From the NCBI GenBank assembly GCA_964517495.1, contig CAZFER010000105.1, positions 1-15,198 of the forward strand: DNA of 15,198 nucleotides. Reading direction: 5' to 3'. How positions within the stretch are numbered: the stretch's first letter is position 1; the number at the start of each line of letters is the position of its first letter. Shown here piece after piece: positions 14,239 to 15,198 of the stretch. A model generated the notes under the pieces. That model was not told the DNA's origin, did no database searches, and saw only the letters and a list, made by a program, of their open reading frames with translations. The translations under genes and the position numbers were made by a program. The DNA is from CAZFER01 sp964517495 (lineage in GTDB: Bacteria; Hinthialibacterota; Hinthialibacteria; Hinthialibacterales; Hinthialibacteraceae).

Positions 14239-14841
14239 TTAGCGACGCTGTTTGGTATCTTTGGTGAAGAATTCTTCACCGCGGAATATGTCACCAGGCG
14301 AAACCAAACCGTTGCTGGGATCATAGTAAGCGCCCGCTAGCCAGCCAGCGCCGGGGACGATGAAGTCGACGTTGAGGTATTTCTCATCGGGTCCACTGCT
14401 GCCTATTTTCCAGGTGGAATTACGCCATGCCTTATACCACGCATGATTTGAGCTTCCGTTATATCCATGAAATTCATCTGTTCCATAGTCATATGTCAAA
14501 GGGCTGTTGGGTCCACCCACACGGTGATGCTCACCTAAATTTACATCATCCGCTTGAAATACATCTGCCAATAAAGAAGACATATAAGCCGTAGGTGTAG
14601 TTAACCTCACATAAGATAATGCCCAACCGTGATTTGGGGTATGCATATCATCCGGGGGCCGGTTATTGTCAAGACGATACATGGATAGCGCAGTTGCCAG
14701 GCTCTTAAGGTCGGATTCAACCCGTGCCAATTTGGCACGAATTTGTGCGTTCAAAAAGTTTGGTACCGCGATAGCAGCCAGGATCCCGATTATGGCGACA
14801 ACGATCAGTAATTCGATGAGGGTAAAGCCTTTCTTTTTCAT
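14239..14841 (-). CDS. Type II secretion-type pseudopilin
   Basis: A 200-residue protein starting with a class III signal: a basic leader MKKKG, the cleavage site between G5 and F6, then FTLIELLIVVAIIGILAAIA, with the glutamate at position 5 of the mature chain (E10). The prepilin peptidase would cut and methylate F6, and the hydrophobic helix anchors and assembles the filament. Residues about 28-60 form the rest of the long helix (NAQIRAKLARVESDLKSLAT). The remaining globular part is rich in Trp, Tyr and Gly and ends in a YYDPSNGLVSPGDIFRG segment. This is the GspG-like type that appears in very many copies in Omnitrophota, Hydrogenedentota and Poribacteria genomes, often without other secretion genes nearby, as here. 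The ribosome site GGGGAGG lies six bases before the ATG. Confidence 0.92.
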   Translation of the reverse strand: MKKKGFTLIELLIVVAIIGILAAIAVPNFLNAQIRAKLARVESDLKSLATALSMYRLDNNRPPDDMHTPNHGWALSYVRLTTPTAYMSSLLADVFQADDVNLGEHHRVGGPNSPLTYDYGTDEFHGYNGSSNHAWYKAWRNSTWKIGSSGPDEKYLNVDFIVPGAGWLAGAYYDPSNGLVSPGDIFRGEEFFTKDTKQRR

Positions 14842-14867
14842 TGGATACCTCCCCAGGGATAATAAAG

Positions 14868-14886
14868 CGATAAAAATATTTTATCG
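14868..14886. promoter_or_regulatory. Palindrome overlapping the pseudopilin promoter
   Basis: CGATAAAA, a three-base centre, then TTTTATCG form a perfect eight-pair inverted repeat 27-45 bases before the pseudopilin start. It covers the predicted -10 box, so a repressor bound here could block transcription. It could also be a chance AT-rich palindrome. Confidence 0.4.
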
Positions 14887-14906
14887 ATTTATTTTCAGAT
14901 TAACAA
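14878..14906 (-). promoter_or_regulatory. Probable promoter of the pseudopilin gene
   Basis: On the minus strand a -35 TTGTTA (14901-14906, four of six) and a -10 TAAAAT (14878-14883, five of six) are exactly 17 bases apart. The start point would be about 30 bases before the ATG. Confidence 0.5.
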
Positions 14907-15198
14907 TTTTCTGATATTCATTTTTTGATTTCAAGGAGTGAAAGCCATTGAGATTAAAAAAAGTGATATTTTATGAAAGGTTTTTCGGTGTTGGGGATAG
15001 AAATACATAAATTTAGGCATAGACGCACTTTCCCTGTTTGCTTTCAGCGAATTTTATCAGATCCTCATGTTCGTCAATAAATTACAGAATTAAATGTATA
15101 ATTGGTTTTATCTCCATATTCTTTACTCTCAGAATTTCAATTCATTTCGGGGCGCCCCGGTTTTTAATTCGGGGGGTGCCGTCGATTTATCCTATTCT

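Larger units (their letters stand above)
14842..15198. other. AT-rich upstream region with a G/C-rich inverted repeat near the window edge
   Basis: Apart from the pseudopilin promoter there is no coding frame. Near the end GGCGCCCC (15151-15158) pairs with GGGGTGCC (15173-15180), with one G-T wobble, around a T-rich loop. It overlaps a 12-base palindrome CGGGGCGCCCCG (15148-15159). This could be the terminator region or a repeat associated with a gene beyond the window. Confidence 0.4.

Noticed and set aside
1..15198. CRISPR array, insertion sequence, integrase or phage genes
   Set aside because: No regularly spaced repeats, transposase or integrase motifs were seen on either strand. The only repeat pair is the duplicated terminator region.

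Overview
The window looks like chromosomal DNA of an uncultivated bacterium (a guess: Omnitrophota, Poribacteria, Hydrogenedentota or a neighbouring candidate phylum). The pointers are weak but agree. There is a type II-style pseudopilin of the long periplasmic kind that is abundant in those groups, a DUF4416 protein, a tRNA without an encoded CCA end, moderate-to-low GC and AT-rich spacers. I can place no rRNA or other taxonomic marker, so this is inference only.

Layout. Positions 1-186 hold the unassigned end of something upstream. At 187-2022 (+) is a DUF115/Maf-like protein. A tRNA-Val(CAC) with its own promoter follows at 2045-2118, then a 12-repeat-class TPR protein (2218-3573) and a small polytopic membrane protein (from 3741). 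A G/C-rich inverted-repeat block separates the last two. A convergent minus-strand group follows: thiC (4580-5971) with a truncated DUF2442 gene 17 bases downstream. thiC sits behind a near-consensus promoter and a clear TPP riboswitch. A DUF4416 gene (6222-6740, -) lies upstream of thiC. A divergent plus-strand unit has a small ORF broken by an amber codon exactly where a lipobox would sit, then a 563-residue membrane-anchored coiled-coil protein ending in a strong terminator.

Between 9029 and 9957 a decayed toxin-antitoxin module (intact MntA-like nucleotidyltransferase, internally deleted HepT) is flanked by two copies of that terminator region, one intact and one degraded. After it come a 777-residue polytopic protein with two tandem C-terminal beta-rich repeats (10032-12365, +), a translationally coupled acyltransferase pair on the minus strand (PlsC-like, then a GNAT/FeeM-like N-acyltransferase), and a pseudopilin gene (14239-14841, -) whose likely promoter overlaps a palindrome.

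How the genes work together. Most are independent single genes with housekeeping or envelope roles. The clear units are thiC under TPP control, the acyltransferase pair (probably an aminolipid or N-acyl amino acid step), and the remnant MntA/HepT locus. I did not find a convincing new multi-gene system. The points most worth a second look are the amber-in-lipobox ORF, the terminator duplication around the broken TA module, the DUF2442 truncation flush with its neighbour's stop codon, and the tandem-repeat GT-C-like protein.
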